The notes beneath the pieces were generated by a model that was given only the letters and a program-made list of their open reading frames with translations, had not been told where the DNA came from and made no database searches. A stretch of DNA of 64,000 nt from Tabrizicola aquatica. Lineage in GTDB: Bacteria; Pseudomonadota; Alphaproteobacteria; Rhodobacterales; Rhodobacteraceae. Position numbers and translations under genes: made by a program. The stretch is from contig NZ_PJON01000001.1 in assembly GCF_002900975.1 (NCBI RefSeq), forward strand, positions 496,001 to 560,000, read 5' to 3'. Each line of letters begins with the position of its first letter. The first letter of the stretch is position 1. Shown here one piece after another: positions 54,264 through 62,943 of this stretch.

Positions 54264-55382
54264 ATGCATCAGACCCTCGCCCCCGCCCTTGCCGCGCTTG
54301 TCGGTCTGTCGGCCTCGGCCAGCCTCGCGCAAGAGGTGGAGACCAGTGTCGGGACCCTCGCCGTGACTGCTGTGGCCGAGGGGTTGGAGGAACCCTGGGC
54401 GATCGGCTTCCTGCCGGACGGGGCGTTCCTGGTCACCGAACTGGACGGACGCCTGAAACTCTTCTCCGCGCCGGGGGCCGATCCGGTGCTGGTCGAGGGC
54501 GGGCCAGAGGTCGCGGTGGACGGGCAGGGCGGGCTTCTGGACGTCATGGTCCCTGCCGATTTTGCCCAGACGCGCGAGGTCTGGTTCAGCTATGCGGTGG
54601 CGCAGGGCGATGGGTCGGGGACGGCGGCGGGCAAGGGACGGCTGTCCGAGGACGGGACGCGGCTGGAGGGCTTCACCCAGCTTTTCGAGATCCCCGAAGG
54701 CTCGTCCGGGGGCCGCCACTTCGGTTCGCGGCTTGTCGAGGCGGCGGACGGGACCGTGTTCCTGACCGTGGGCGACCGGGGCACGGGGCCGCAGGGGATG
54801 CAGGCGCAGCTGCCGCTGCGGGGCGAGGGCAAAGTGATCCACCTGAACCGCGACGGCTCGCCCGCGACGGTGCTGCAAGGCGCGCTGCCGGGGGTCTGGT
54901 CGATGGGTCACCGCAACCCGCAAGGGGCCACGCTGGACCTGGAGGGGCGGCTTCTGACCGTCGAACACGGGGCGCGCGGCGGGGATGAGTTGAACGCGCC
55001 GGAAGAGGGAAAGAACTATGGCTGGCCCATCGCCAGCTACGGGGTGAACTACAACGGCAACGAGATCGGGCTGGGCACCAGCCTGCCGGGGACCGAGCAG
55101 CCGCTGCATTACTGGGACCCCTCGATCGCGCCTTCCGGGCTGCTGGTCTATTCCGGCAAGCTGATCCCGGAGTGGCGGGGGGACATCTTCTTTGGCTCGC
55201 TCAACAGCGATTTCCTGGGCCGGCTGGACCCCGATACCCCGGCCGCGACCGGCTTTGCCGAGGAACGGATCGCGGCCAAGGAGACCGGGCGGGTCCGCGA
55301 CGTGGTCGAGGCGCCGGACGGGTCGATCTGGTTCCTGTCGGTCTACAATGGCGCGGCCTATCGGCTGGCGCCGGGGGACTAG
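54264..55382 (+). CDS. PQQ-dependent sugar (soluble aldose) dehydrogenase family protein
   Basis: 372-residue secreted six-bladed beta-propeller. Signal peptide MHQTLAPALAALVGLSASASLAQ; then GLEEPWAIGFLPDGAFLVTE, GGRHFGSRLVEAADGTVFLTVGDRG, WSMGHRNPQGATLD (PQQ/His site in relatives), EHGARGGDELNAPEEGKNYGWP and a closing SIWFLSVYNGAAYRL. These are the YliI/GdhB motifs; it probably oxidises aldose sugars. The start at 54264 has TTGGAG seven bases upstream. Confidence 0.87.
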   Translation: MHQTLAPALAALVGLSASASLAQEVETSVGTLAVTAVAEGLEEPWAIGFLPDGAFLVTELDGRLKLFSAPGADPVLVEGGPEVAVDGQGGLLDVMVPADFAQTREVWFSYAVAQGDGSGTAAGKGRLSEDGTRLEGFTQLFEIPEGSSGGRHFGSRLVEAADGTVFLTVGDRGTGPQGMQAQLPLRGEGKVIHLNRDGSPATVLQGALPGVWSMGHRNPQGATLDLEGRLLTVEHGARGGDELNAPEEGKNYGWPIASYGVNYNGNEIGLGTSLPGTEQPLHYWDPSIAPSGLLVYSGKLIPEWRGDIFFGSLNSDFLGRLDPDTPAATGFAEERIAAKETGRVRDVVEAPDGSIWFLSVYNGAAYRLAPGD

Positions 55383-55454
55383 TGTCCACGGTGGACAAAG
55401 CCGGACTACCGTTTGATTTCAGTGACTTGGACGCGCGCGTTTACGCCGTCTTAA
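55383..55454 (+). promoter_or_regulatory. Composite palindrome-42-TTTACG element, copy 2
   Basis: TGTCCACGGTGGACA at 55383-55397, then exactly 42 bases, then TTTACGCCGTCTTAACC at 55440. It lies between two convergent genes, so it is unlikely to be an ordinary promoter. Its design is the same as copies at 38896 and 62404. Confidence 0.7.
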
Positions 55455-55469
55455 CCTTTGCCCAAGGGC

Positions 55470-56489
55470 CTAGATCGACAGCCGCACCGGGATCGCGCCC
55501 GGCATCCCTTGCGTCCCGCGCTCACGATATGGGGTGGTGTTGTAATGGCTGCGGTAGCACTTTGAGAAATGCGACGGGCTGGCAAAGCCGCAGGCCAGGG
55601 CGACGTTGATTACGCTCATGTCGGTCTGCATCAGAAGGTTGCGCGCCTTTTGCAGCCGCAACTCCATGTAATACCGTTTCGGCGAGCGGTTGAGGTAGCG
55701 GCGGAACAGACGCTCCAGCTGGCGGGTGGACATGCCCACTTCCTCGGCCAGGTCGGCGGGCGACATCGGGTCCTCGATGTTGCCCTCCATCATCTGGATG
55801 ACCTGGCTCAACTTCGGATGCCGGACCCCGATGCGCGTCGGGATCGACAGGCGTTGGGTGTCCTGGTCGGTGCGGATCGAGGAATAGATCAACTGGTCGG
55901 CCACGGTGTTGGCCACATCCTCGCCCTGGTGGTTGGCGATGATCTTCAGCATCAGGTCGATTGAGGAAATCCCGCCCGCCGTGGTCCAGCGATTGCCGTC
56001 CATCACATAGACGGACTTGGTCAGCTTCACATCCTCGAATTCCTCGGAAAAGCCGTCCTGGTTTTCCCAGTGGATGGTGGCCTTCTTGCCGTCCAGAAGC
56101 CCCGCCTTGGCCAAGGCATGCGAGCCGGTGCAAAGCCCGCCGATGGTGATGCCGCGCCGTGCTTCGCGCCGCAGCCAGCTGATCACGCCCTTGGTCGTGG
56201 TGCGCTGGATGTCGATGCCGCCGCAGACCAGGACCGTGTCCTCGCGGTCCATCTCCTCCAGCCCCATGTCCAGCCGGAAGGTCGCGCCGTTCGAGCAGGT
56301 CTTTTCCGTGCCCTCGCCGCAGAGGACCCAGGTGTAAAGCGTCTCGCCCGCGACATGGTTCGCCAGGCGCAGCGGTTCGATTGCGCCGGCGAAGTTGATC
56401 ATGGTGAACTTGTCCAAAAGCAGGAACACAAAGCGGCGCGGGCCTTGCGCCTTGGCGGTCTGGGTGGCTTTGCGGGGCGTAATGGACAT
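55470..56489 (-). CDS. GATase-like AraC-family regulator (GbdR/GlxA type)
   Basis: 339-residue regulator. An N-terminal DJ-1/PfpI-like domain is seen ([25 protein letters not shown] and [27 protein letters not shown]). The C-terminal AraC double HTH contains [45 protein letters not shown] and [25 protein letters not shown]. GbdR of Pseudomonas has this layout and activates glycine-betaine and dimethylglycine genes. The demethylating dehydrogenase 8 kb away makes the same role likely. The start at 56489 removes 61 upstream codons. Confidence 0.87.
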   Translation of the reverse strand: MSITPRKATQTAKAQGPRRFVFLLLDKFTMINFAGAIEPLRLANHVAGETLYTWVLCGEGTEKTCSNGATFRLDMGLEEMDREDTVLVCGGIDIQRTTTKGVISWLRREARRGITIGGLCTGSHALAKAGLLDGKKATIHWENQDGFSEEFEDVKLTKSVYVMDGNRWTTAGGISSIDLMLKIIANHQGEDVANTVADQLIYSSIRTDQDTQRLSIPTRIGVRHPKLSQVIQMMEGNIEDPMSPADLAEEVGMSTRQLERLFRRYLNRSPKRYYMELRLQKARNLLMQTDMSVINVALACGFASPSHFSKCYRSHYNTTPYRERGTQGMPGAIPVRLSI

Positions 56490-56644
56490 TTCCGCGACCT
56501 GTTCATGTCGTTTGCGGGCTACGGAACCCCAAATATCGGCGCGCCGCAAGGGCCGAAACACGCGGTTTTCGCCCAAACTGGATTTGCCAAGGCGGAAACG
56601 GGGGCGTATACCGCTGGCCGATTGCAAGGCTCCGGAGTGGAACG

Positions 56645-58015
56645 ATGACCAAGGGATGGACGAAATCGGCATGGCGCGCGAAACCGCGGGTCCAGATGCC
56701 GGATTATCCCGATCAGGGCGCGCTGTCGGCGGTCGAGGCGCAGCTGGGCAAGTACCCTCCGCTGGTCTTTGCCGGCGAGGCGCGGCGGCTGAAGAAGCAA
56801 CTGGCGGCGGCCGGTGAGGGCAAGGCCTTCCTGTTGCAGGGCGGCGACTGCGCCGAAAGCTTTGCGGAATTCAGCGCCGACAACATCCGCGACACCTTCC
56901 GGGTGATGCTGCAGATGGCGGTCGTGCTGACCTATGCCGCCAAGGTGCCGGTCATCAAGGTGGGCCGGATGGCGGGCCAGTTCGCCAAGCCGCGCTCGGC
57001 CCCGACCGAGATCATCAACGGCGTGGAGCTGCCCAGCTACAAGGGCGACATCATCAACGGCTTCGAGCCGACGCCCGAGGCGCGGATTCCCGATCCGAAC
57101 CGGATGCTGCAGGCCTATACCCAGGCGGCGGCGTCCTTGAACCTGCTGCGCGCGTTTTCGACGGGCGGTTTCGCCGATATCCACCGGGTCCATTCCTGGA
57201 CGCTGGGCTTTGCGGAACACGACAAGGCCGAACGCTACCGCGAGATGGCGAACCGGATTTCCGACGCGCTGGACTTCATGAACGCGGCCGGGGTGAACTC
57301 CGACACCGCGAACGAGTTGAGCCGTGTGGACTTCTACACCAGCCACGAGGCGCTGCTTCTGGAATATGAAGAGGCGCTGGCGCGGGTGGACAGCATCACC
57401 GGCCAGAACGTCGCGGGGTCCGGTCACATGATCTGGATCGGCGACCGCACGCGGCAGCCCGACGGCGCGCATGTGGAATTCTGCCGCGGCGTGCTGAACC
57501 CGATCGGGTTGAAGTGCGGGCCGTCCACAACGGCCGAGGACCTGAAGGTCCTGATGGCCAAGCTGAACCCCGAGAACGAGCCGGGCCGCCTGACCCTGAT
57601 CGCCCGCTTTGGCGCGGGCAAGGTGGGCGAGCATCTGCCGCGCCTGATCAAGACGGTGCAGGCGGAAGGGGCCAACGTGGTCTGGTCCTGCGACCCGATG
57701 CACGGCAACACGATCAAGGCGGCCTCGGGCTACAAGACCCGGCCGTTCGACAGCGTGCTACGCGAGGTGCGCGAGTTCTTCGCGATCCACAAGGCCGAGG
57801 GCACTGTTCCCGGCGGCGTGCATTTCGAGATGACGGGGCAGGACGTGACCGAATGCACCGGCGGGCTGCGCGCGGTCAGCGACGAGAACCTGGCCGACCG
57901 CTATCACACCGCCTGCGACCCGCGGCTGAATGCCAGCCAGTCGCTGGAACTGGCCTTCCTGGTGGCCGAAGAGCTGTCCAGCCAGCGCGAGGCCGCGCGG
58001 CGCGTGGCGCTGTAA
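56645..58015 (+). CDS. aroG: 3-deoxy-7-phosphoheptulonate synthase, class II
   Basis: 456-residue plant/actinobacterial-type DAHP synthase, the entry enzyme of the shikimate pathway (PEP + erythrose-4-phosphate). It shows [36 protein letters not shown] with the metal Cys, [48 protein letters not shown] and [14 protein letters not shown]. The start gives the canonical [15 protein letters not shown] strong terminator follows. Confidence 0.95.
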   Translation: MTKGWTKSAWRAKPRVQMPDYPDQGALSAVEAQLGKYPPLVFAGEARRLKKQLAAAGEGKAFLLQGGDCAESFAEFSADNIRDTFRVMLQMAVVLTYAAKVPVIKVGRMAGQFAKPRSAPTEIINGVELPSYKGDIINGFEPTPEARIPDPNRMLQAYTQAAASLNLLRAFSTGGFADIHRVHSWTLGFAEHDKAERYREMANRISDALDFMNAAGVNSDTANELSRVDFYTSHEALLLEYEEALARVDSITGQNVAGSGHMIWIGDRTRQPDGAHVEFCRGVLNPIGLKCGPSTTAEDLKVLMAKLNPENEPGRLTLIARFGAGKVGEHLPRLIKTVQAEGANVVWSCDPMHGNTIKAASGYKTRPFDSVLREVREFFAIHKAEGTVPGGVHFEMTGQDVTECTGGLRAVSDENLADRYHTACDPRLNASQSLELAFLVAEELSSQREAARRVAL

Positions 58016-58036
58016 GGTTTCGGTCAGGGAATTCGG

Positions 58037-58060
58037 GGGCGGCGGGGAAACCTGCCGCCC
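58037..58060 (+). terminator. Terminator after the DAHP synthase gene
   Basis: GGGCGGCGGG-GAAA-CCTGCCGCCC, a 10-bp stem with one G-U pair and a GNRA loop, followed by TTACTCTTT. The next base is the stop of the convergent PAS gene. Confidence 0.8.
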
Positions 58061-58681
58061 TTACTCTTTCGAGTGGACCAGCGTCAGGTGCGCGACCCGG
58101 CGCGAGGTGATGACCGGCACGGGCGCAGGGGCCGCGACGGGTTCGGGCCGGCCGAACAGGCGCTGTTCGCGGCGGCGGGCGATCTTGAACTTGCAGCGGC
58201 GCTGCGCCTCGGGCGCGAAGCCGAAGGCGCCCAGCACCAGCTTGCGGTCCTGGTCGTCGGCCAGGGGCATCAGCGCCAGCTGCGCGATCACCTGGCCGTT
58301 GCCGCGGTCCGAGACAAGGTCCAGCTCGGCCACGGCGGGTTCATGGGTCACCTGCTCCAGGATCTGGCCGACTAGGTCGCGCGTCTCGGCGCAGAAAAGG
58401 ACGGTCAGGGGCAGGCCGCGCAGGTCCATCCCGCCGATCTCGGTCAGGGCCGAGCCGGCGATGCGCACCTGCGCCACGCCGCGTCCGATCCGTTCGGCCA
58501 GGAACACGCGGTCCAGAACGCCGGTCATGCCGCGCGGGTCCAGCGCCGCCCGTGTCGGGATCGCGCCCGCCTGGCGCAGGCTTTCCCAATAGGCGCGGAC
58601 CTGCGACGGGCCGTCGAACACCACCGGCGCCGGGGTGGGCGAAGCGCGGAACCGCGCCAGTTCCAGGAATTTCAGGTCCAT
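58061..58681 (-). CDS. PAS-domain protein (DUF1457/PAS_5)
   Basis: 206-residue soluble protein. Residues about 20-150 form a PAS-like domain (VRAYWESLRQAGAIPTRAALDPRGMTGVLDRVFLAERIGRGVAQVRIAGSALTEIGGMDLRG) typical of the alphaproteobacterial PAS_5 family. A basic region RRCKFKIARRREQRLFGRP and a flexible tail follow. No output domain is fused. Its ligand and partners are unknown. Confidence 0.8.
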   Translation of the reverse strand: MDLKFLELARFRASPTPAPVVFDGPSQVRAYWESLRQAGAIPTRAALDPRGMTGVLDRVFLAERIGRGVAQVRIAGSALTEIGGMDLRGLPLTVLFCAETRDLVGQILEQVTHEPAVAELDLVSDRGNGQVIAQLALMPLADDQDRKLVLGAFGFAPEAQRRCKFKIARRREQRLFGRPEPVAAPAPVPVITSRRVAHLTLVHSKE

Positions 58682-58822
58682 CGCGCCCTCGCGTGCCGGT
58701 TGCTTCGCGCTTGCAGCCTTGGGGCCGGTCGCGCCATGTAGCCACAATAGGCCGGATCGTGAAGATTCGGACGAAAATCTAATCAAATGGTAAATACCGC
58801 GCCCGGGCGGGGGAGGATGCAC

Positions 58823-59716
58823 ATGATCTCGATGACGGGCTTTGCCGCGCGGCGTGGGGCGGCGGTGGGCTACAGCTGGACCTGGGATCTGCGCAGCGTG
58901 AACGGCAAGGGGCTGGACCTGCGGCTGCGGCTGCCGGACTGGATCGACGGGCTGGAACTGGCGGTCCGGGCCGAGCTGCAGAAGGCGGTGACGCGGGGCA
59001 ATGTCAGCCTTTCGCTGCGCGCCACCCAGGACAGCGGGGCCGAGGAGGCGGGCTTTCGGCTGAACGCGGGCCAGCTTGGCGCGGCGCTGGCGGCACTGGC
59101 GCGGGTCGAGGATGCGGCCATCGCCGCCGGGCTGACCCTGCGCCAGGCGACGGCGGCGGATGTGCTGACCCTGCGCGGCGTCCTGGACCAAAGCCAGCAG
59201 GACCAGGACACCGCACCCTTGCGCCAGGCGATCCTGGCCGATCTGCCGGCCCTTTTGGCCGATTTCGCGGCGATGCGCGCCAGCGAGGGCGCGGCGCTGG
59301 CGGCAGTCCTCACGACGCAGCTGGACCAGATCGCCACCCTGACCGCCGAGGCGCAGCGCGAGGCTGCCGCCCGCGCCGCCACCCAGGCCGATACCCTGCG
59401 GGACGGGCTGGCGCGCATCCTGTCGGCCACTGACGCGGTGGATGCCACGCGGCTGGCGCAGGAACTGGCGCTTCTGGCCGTCAAGACCGACGTGACCGAA
59501 GAGCTGGACCGTCTGGCCGCCCATGTCGCCGCCGCCCGCGCCCATGTCGCGGACCCCGCGCCGGTTGGCCGCAAGCTGGATTTCCTGATGCAGGAATTCA
59601 TGCGCGAGGCGAACACGCTTTGCTCCAAGGCGCAGTCTCTGACCCTCACGCGCATCGGTCTTGACCTGAAAACGGTGATCGATCAGATGCGCGAGCAGGT
59701 CCAGAATGTGGAATAA
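58823..59716 (+). CDS. yicC: YicC-family endoribonuclease-like protein
   Basis: 297 residues. It has the N-terminal YicC domain MISMTGFAARRGAAVGYSWTWDLRSVNGKGLDLRLRLPDW. The C-terminal DUF1732 block DVTEELDRLAAHVAAARAHVADPAPVGRKLDFLMQEFMREANTLCSKAQ includes the conserved acid-rich motif. E. coli YicC is an endoribonuclease involved in small-RNA decay. The start at 58823 has GGGGAGG six bases upstream; the ATG two codons earlier abuts it. It lies 4 bases before gmk, the common yicC-gmk order. Confidence 0.92.
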   Translation: MISMTGFAARRGAAVGYSWTWDLRSVNGKGLDLRLRLPDWIDGLELAVRAELQKAVTRGNVSLSLRATQDSGAEEAGFRLNAGQLGAALAALARVEDAAIAAGLTLRQATAADVLTLRGVLDQSQQDQDTAPLRQAILADLPALLADFAAMRASEGAALAAVLTTQLDQIATLTAEAQREAAARAATQADTLRDGLARILSATDAVDATRLAQELALLAVKTDVTEELDRLAAHVAAARAHVADPAPVGRKLDFLMQEFMREANTLCSKAQSLTLTRIGLDLKTVIDQMREQVQNVE

Positions 59717-59720
59717 GTAA

Positions 59721-60353
59721 ATGACCCGGCGCGGGCTTCTCCTCATCCTTTCCTCGCCCTCGGGCGCCGGGAAATCCACCTTGTCGCGGATGCTGATGGC
59801 CTGGGACCCGACGATGAAATTCTCGGTCTCGGCCACCACGCGCAAGCCGCGCCCGGGGGAAGAGGACGGCCGCGAATACTATTTCCGCAGCCGCGAGGAG
59901 TTCCAGTCGATGGTCGCCGACGGCCAGATGCTGGAACATGCCGAGGTGTTCGGTAATTTCTACGGCTCGCCCCGTGGTCCGGTCGAAGCGGCGATGCAGG
60001 CCGGCACCGACACGGTTTTCGACATCGACTGGCAGGGCGGCCAGCAGGTCAAGCAGGCGATGCGCGGCGATGTGGTTTCTATCTTCATCCTGCCGCCCTC
60101 GATCGCCGAGCTTGACCGCCGCCTGCGCGCCCGCGCCCAGGACAGCGACGAGGTGATCGCCGGCCGCATGGCGAAAAGCCGCGACGAGATCAGTCATTGG
60201 CTGGAATATGACTATGTGCTGGTCAACCGCGAGGTGGACGAGACATTCGAGCAGTTGAAGGCGATCCTGACCGCCGAACGCCTGAAGCGTGAACGTCAGC
60301 CGCAGCTTTCCGCCTTTGTCCGCGCCCTGAACGAGGAGTTCGAAGCCCGATGA
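59721..60353 (+). CDS. gmk: Guanylate kinase
   Basis: 210-residue kinase converting GMP to GDP. It shows the P-loop [10 protein letters not shown] at residues 11-20, GMP-binding [26 protein letters not shown], the Tyr/Ser-rich [30 protein letters not shown] (Asp for Mg) and the lid R-x-x-x-R arginines. It overlaps the next gene by 4 bases. Confidence 0.97.
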   Translation: MTRRGLLLILSSPSGAGKSTLSRMLMAWDPTMKFSVSATTRKPRPGEEDGREYYFRSREEFQSMVADGQMLEHAEVFGNFYGSPRGPVEAAMQAGTDTVFDIDWQGGQQVKQAMRGDVVSIFILPPSIAELDRRLRARAQDSDEVIAGRMAKSRDEISHWLEYDYVLVNREVDETFEQLKAILTAERLKRERQPQLSAFVRALNEEFEAR

Positions 60354-60868
60354 TCTATGCCCTGGACGGAGTGGCCCCCCAGATCGACGCCAGCGCCTGG
60401 GTCGCGCCGGATGCAAACCTGATCGGCCGCGTGGTGCTGGAGGCCGAGGCCTCGGTCTGGTTCGGTGTGACGATGCGCGGCGACAACGAGGAAATCCGGG
60501 TCGGTCGCGGCTCGAACGTGCAGGAAAACTGCGTTCTGCATACGGATATGGGCTTTCCGCTGGTGATCGGCGCGGATTGCACAATCGGTCACAAGGCGAT
60601 GCTGCATGGCTGCACCATCGGGGAAGGCACGCTGATCGGGATGGGCGCCACGATCCTGAACGGCGCGAAGATCGGGCGCGGCTGCCTGATCGGCGCCGGC
60701 GCCCTGGTGACCGAGGGGAAAGAGATCCCCGACGGCAGCCTGGTCATGGGCGCGCCCGGCCGCGTGGTGCGCGAACTGGATGCGGCGGGACGGGAACGGC
60801 TGCTGCTTTCAGCCGCCGGCTATCGGGCCAATGCGCGGCGCTTTCGTGCGGGACTGCGGGCGGTCTAG
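60350..60868 (+). CDS. Gamma-carbonic-anhydrase-like left-handed beta-helix protein (YrdA/PaaY family)
   Basis: 172-residue hexapeptide-repeat trimer. Zinc-ligand histidines are in [39 protein letters not shown]. The turns [35 protein letters not shown] and GSNVQENC match YrdA and archaeal Cam. Carbonic anhydrase or a CoA-thioesterase role (PaaY) are both known in the family. It is coupled to gmk and overlaps the next, opposite-strand gene by 4 bases. Confidence 0.87.
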   Translation: MIYALDGVAPQIDASAWVAPDANLIGRVVLEAEASVWFGVTMRGDNEEIRVGRGSNVQENCVLHTDMGFPLVIGADCTIGHKAMLHGCTIGEGTLIGMGATILNGAKIGRGCLIGAGALVTEGKEIPDGSLVMGAPGRVVRELDAAGRERLLLSAAGYRANARRFRAGLRAV

Positions 60869-61191
60869 CTTGGCTCGACCAGTTCCAGCGTGATTCCCTG
60901 GCGCACGGCGTGGCTGCGCAACTCACGCAGGACGATCTGACGGTTCGGCAACTTTGGCGCCGCGATCCGCAAGACGCCCCGGAACCCGGCAGTTCCCAGC
61001 AGTTCGATCAGTTCCAGCGCATCGAACTCGTCGCAGAAGAGCGGCGCTACCACCAGTTCAAGCCCGGCCGGCAACACCGTCTGCTCACGCAGGGTGGCAA
61101 ACGCGACCACGGTGGCCTCGTCCGTACGAATACCCTCGGGGAAGACCGCGTGCGGGATTCCAACGACCAGGCATCTTAGCTTCGGCGACAT
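60865..61191 (-). CDS. Hypothetical protein, compact alpha/beta
   Basis: 108-residue soluble protein (MSPKLRCLVVGIPHAVFPEG, VVAFATLREQTVLPAGLELVVAPLFCDEFDALELIELLG, GFRGVLRIAAPKLPNRQIVLRELRS). The alternation of strands and helices suggests a response-regulator-like or flavodoxin-like fold, but the acidic phosphorylation pocket is not evident. It lies next to phoR, divergently transcribed. Function not assigned. Confidence 0.65.
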   Translation of the reverse strand: MSPKLRCLVVGIPHAVFPEGIRTDEATVVAFATLREQTVLPAGLELVVAPLFCDEFDALELIELLGTAGFRGVLRIAAPKLPNRQIVLRELRSHAVRQGITLELVEPS

Positions 61192-61374
61192 CGCGTTCCT
61201 TCCACCTTAGATCAGTGGCGCCGCGGTAACCGTGTCCAAGTGACTTCCGTGGGCCAACCTTTGTTCCGGGCAAAGGCCGGCAGCGAACCAATTCACTTAC
61301 ACGCGGCGCAGGTTACCGTTATTCCTGTCAGTGACAAGATGTCCGATTGCAAAAAAGTTAAGAGGTCTGTGCGC

Positions 61375-62379
61375 ATGGACTGGGAAACCCTGCTGGCGGG
61401 GCTGCCGCTTCCCGCGATGCTGGTCGAGCGTGAGCGGGTGACCCTGTGCAACGCGGCCGGGTTGGAGTTGCTGGGGGCGGCGGTGGTGGGCCGGCACCCG
61501 GCGATGGCGGTGCGCGCGCCCGCGGTGCTGGAGGCGATCACGGCGGCGGCGGGGAAGGGCGGGGTTCACACCGCCCGCATGACCCTGCGCCGCGAGGGGC
61601 AGGATGTGATGCTGGCCGCTACCATCTCATCCCAGGGGGCGGGCCGGGTGCTGGTCGTCTTCCGCGACACCACCGAGGAAGAGCGGGCGGGGGAGATGCG
61701 GCGGGATTTCGTGGCGAACGTCAGCCATGAATTGCGGACGCCGCTGACCGCGTTGATGGGGTTCATCGAGACGCTGAAACACGCCGCAAAAGACGATCCG
61801 AAGGCGCGGGAGATGTTCCTGGGGATCATGGAGGGGGAGGCGGGGCGGATGAACCGGCTGGTGCGGGATCTGTTGCAGCTCTCGCGGGTCGAGGCGGAGG
61901 AGAGGGTGCGGCCGAAGGAGCCGGTGGAGTTGCGGGGGCTGCTGGAGGGGGTGATCTCGTCGCTGGCCGGGGTGGCGGCGAAGAATGGGGACCGGGTGGA
62001 GCTGACGGGCGACCCGGTGGTGGTGCCGGGGGATGCGGACCAGCTGGTGCAGGTCTTCACGAACCTGATCGAGAACGCGCTGAAATACGGGGCGGCGGGG
62101 CAGGTGGTGCGGGTCCGGCTTTCCCCGGAAAAGACGGTGCGGGGGCCGGCGGTGCGGGTGGAGGTCGCGGACGAGGGGGAGGGGATCGATCCGGTCCACC
62201 TGCCGCGGCTGACGGAGCGGTTCTACCGGGTCGATTCCCACCGGTCCCGCGAGATGGGGGGGACGGGGCTGGGGCTGGCCATCGTGAAGCACATCGTGAG
62301 CCGGCACCGGGGCTGGCTGCGGGTGGAGAGCGTGGTGGGCGAGGGGAGCCGGTTTTCGGTCGTCCTGCCGCTGGGGTGA
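61375..62379 (+). CDS. phoR: Phosphate-regulon-type sensor histidine kinase, soluble form
   Basis: 334 residues: an N-terminal PAS-like domain (LLAGLPLPAMLVERERVTLCNAAGLELLG), HisKA with the phosphorylated His118 in DFVANVSHELRTPLTALMGFIETLKHAA, and HATPase with LVQVFTNLIENALKYG, VADEGEGIDP and GGTGLGLAIVKHIVSRH. This is the PhoR pattern, without membrane helices as is common in alphaproteobacteria. The start at 61375 follows AAGAGG. The expected pst genes are absent downstream; foreign DNA begins instead. Confidence 0.8.
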   Translation: MDWETLLAGLPLPAMLVERERVTLCNAAGLELLGAAVVGRHPAMAVRAPAVLEAITAAAGKGGVHTARMTLRREGQDVMLAATISSQGAGRVLVVFRDTTEEERAGEMRRDFVANVSHELRTPLTALMGFIETLKHAAKDDPKAREMFLGIMEGEAGRMNRLVRDLLQLSRVEAEERVRPKEPVELRGLLEGVISSLAGVAAKNGDRVELTGDPVVVPGDADQLVQVFTNLIENALKYGAAGQVVRVRLSPEKTVRGPAVRVEVADEGEGIDPVHLPRLTERFYRVDSHRSREMGGTGLGLAIVKHIVSRHRGWLRVESVVGEGSRFSVVLPLG

Positions 62380-62403
62380 GGTGGGGGCCGCAAGGGCTCC
62401 GGT

Positions 62404-62480
62404 TGTCCACGGTGGACATTTTCGGATTATGCTTTTGAATCAAGGGGTTAGTCGTGGGCGTTAGCGGTTTGTTAGGTAAC
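62404..62480 (+). promoter_or_regulatory. Composite palindrome-42-TTWRCG element, copy 3
   Basis: TGTCCACGGTGGACA at 62404-62418, exactly 42 bases, then TTAGCGGTTTGTTAGGTAAC at 62461, a degenerate version of the TTTACG-N5-TTAA part. It lies 24 bases past phoR and marks the last GC-rich sequence before the accessory region. Confidence 0.6.
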
Positions 62481-62688
62481 TCCACACGCTCAACGTGAAG
62501 ACATATCGCACTAGTCGGAACTGTTCACATGCAGTTGCGTTAGAACCGCTGTAACGAAAGGTTGAGAGACACAAACCACGTTCGGGGCATTAAGGCGTGG
62601 CTAGGTACGCTCCCAACTATGGGTTGGAATCGCAGCAGAAATCTGCTAGCGCATGCAAATGAATCAATGACACCGCGTAGGAAAATCT
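62481..62688. other. Low-GC junction region without a gene
   Basis: About 200 bp in which base composition falls sharply. A small hairpin AGCAGA-AA-TCTGCT is seen near 62635. No tRNA, integrase or direct repeat is visible. The true island end may lie anywhere between the phoR stop and here. Confidence 0.5.
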
Positions 62689-62907
62689 ATGAGAACGATG
62701 GTTCGCGGCGAGGACTTGGCTGAAGTCGCCAAGGTTGTGGAGCGGCACTCGAACGGTGGCGTTAAGATTTCTGAGGTTGTGGAGGAAGTGGCAAGGACCC
62801 GGCACCTGCCTGAGTCCTCTGCTCGATTTGTTGTGCGCGTTGCGATAGACAAAGGCAAAGTTTGCACAGATCGTAATTTCAGGTTGCACTTGGGAAAGAA
62901 CCGCTAA
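62689..62907 (+). CDS. Small hypothetical protein preceding the second dGTPase
   Basis: 72 residues (MRTMVRGEDLAEVAKVVERHS, ISEVVEEVARTRHLPESSARFVVRVAIDKGKVCTDRNFRLHLGKNR). The helix-helix-helix-wing-like pattern with a basic end could be a winged helix or an antitoxin-like DNA binder. TAGGA lies 8-9 bases before the ATG. It ends 36 bases before the dGTPase start on the same strand, so the two are probably one operon. No family recognised. Confidence 0.6.
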   Translation: MRTMVRGEDLAEVAKVVERHSNGGVKISEVVEEVARTRHLPESSARFVVRVAIDKGKVCTDRNFRLHLGKNR

Positions 62908-62943
62908 TTACTGTTGCCGTGAAGGCACTCTAAGGTTCACGTC

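Noticed and set aside
62617-62889. 90-codon minus-strand frame in the accessory region
   Set aside because: It overlaps the 72-residue plus-strand gene that has a ribosome site and lies 36 bases before the dGTPase; the antisense frame has neither.
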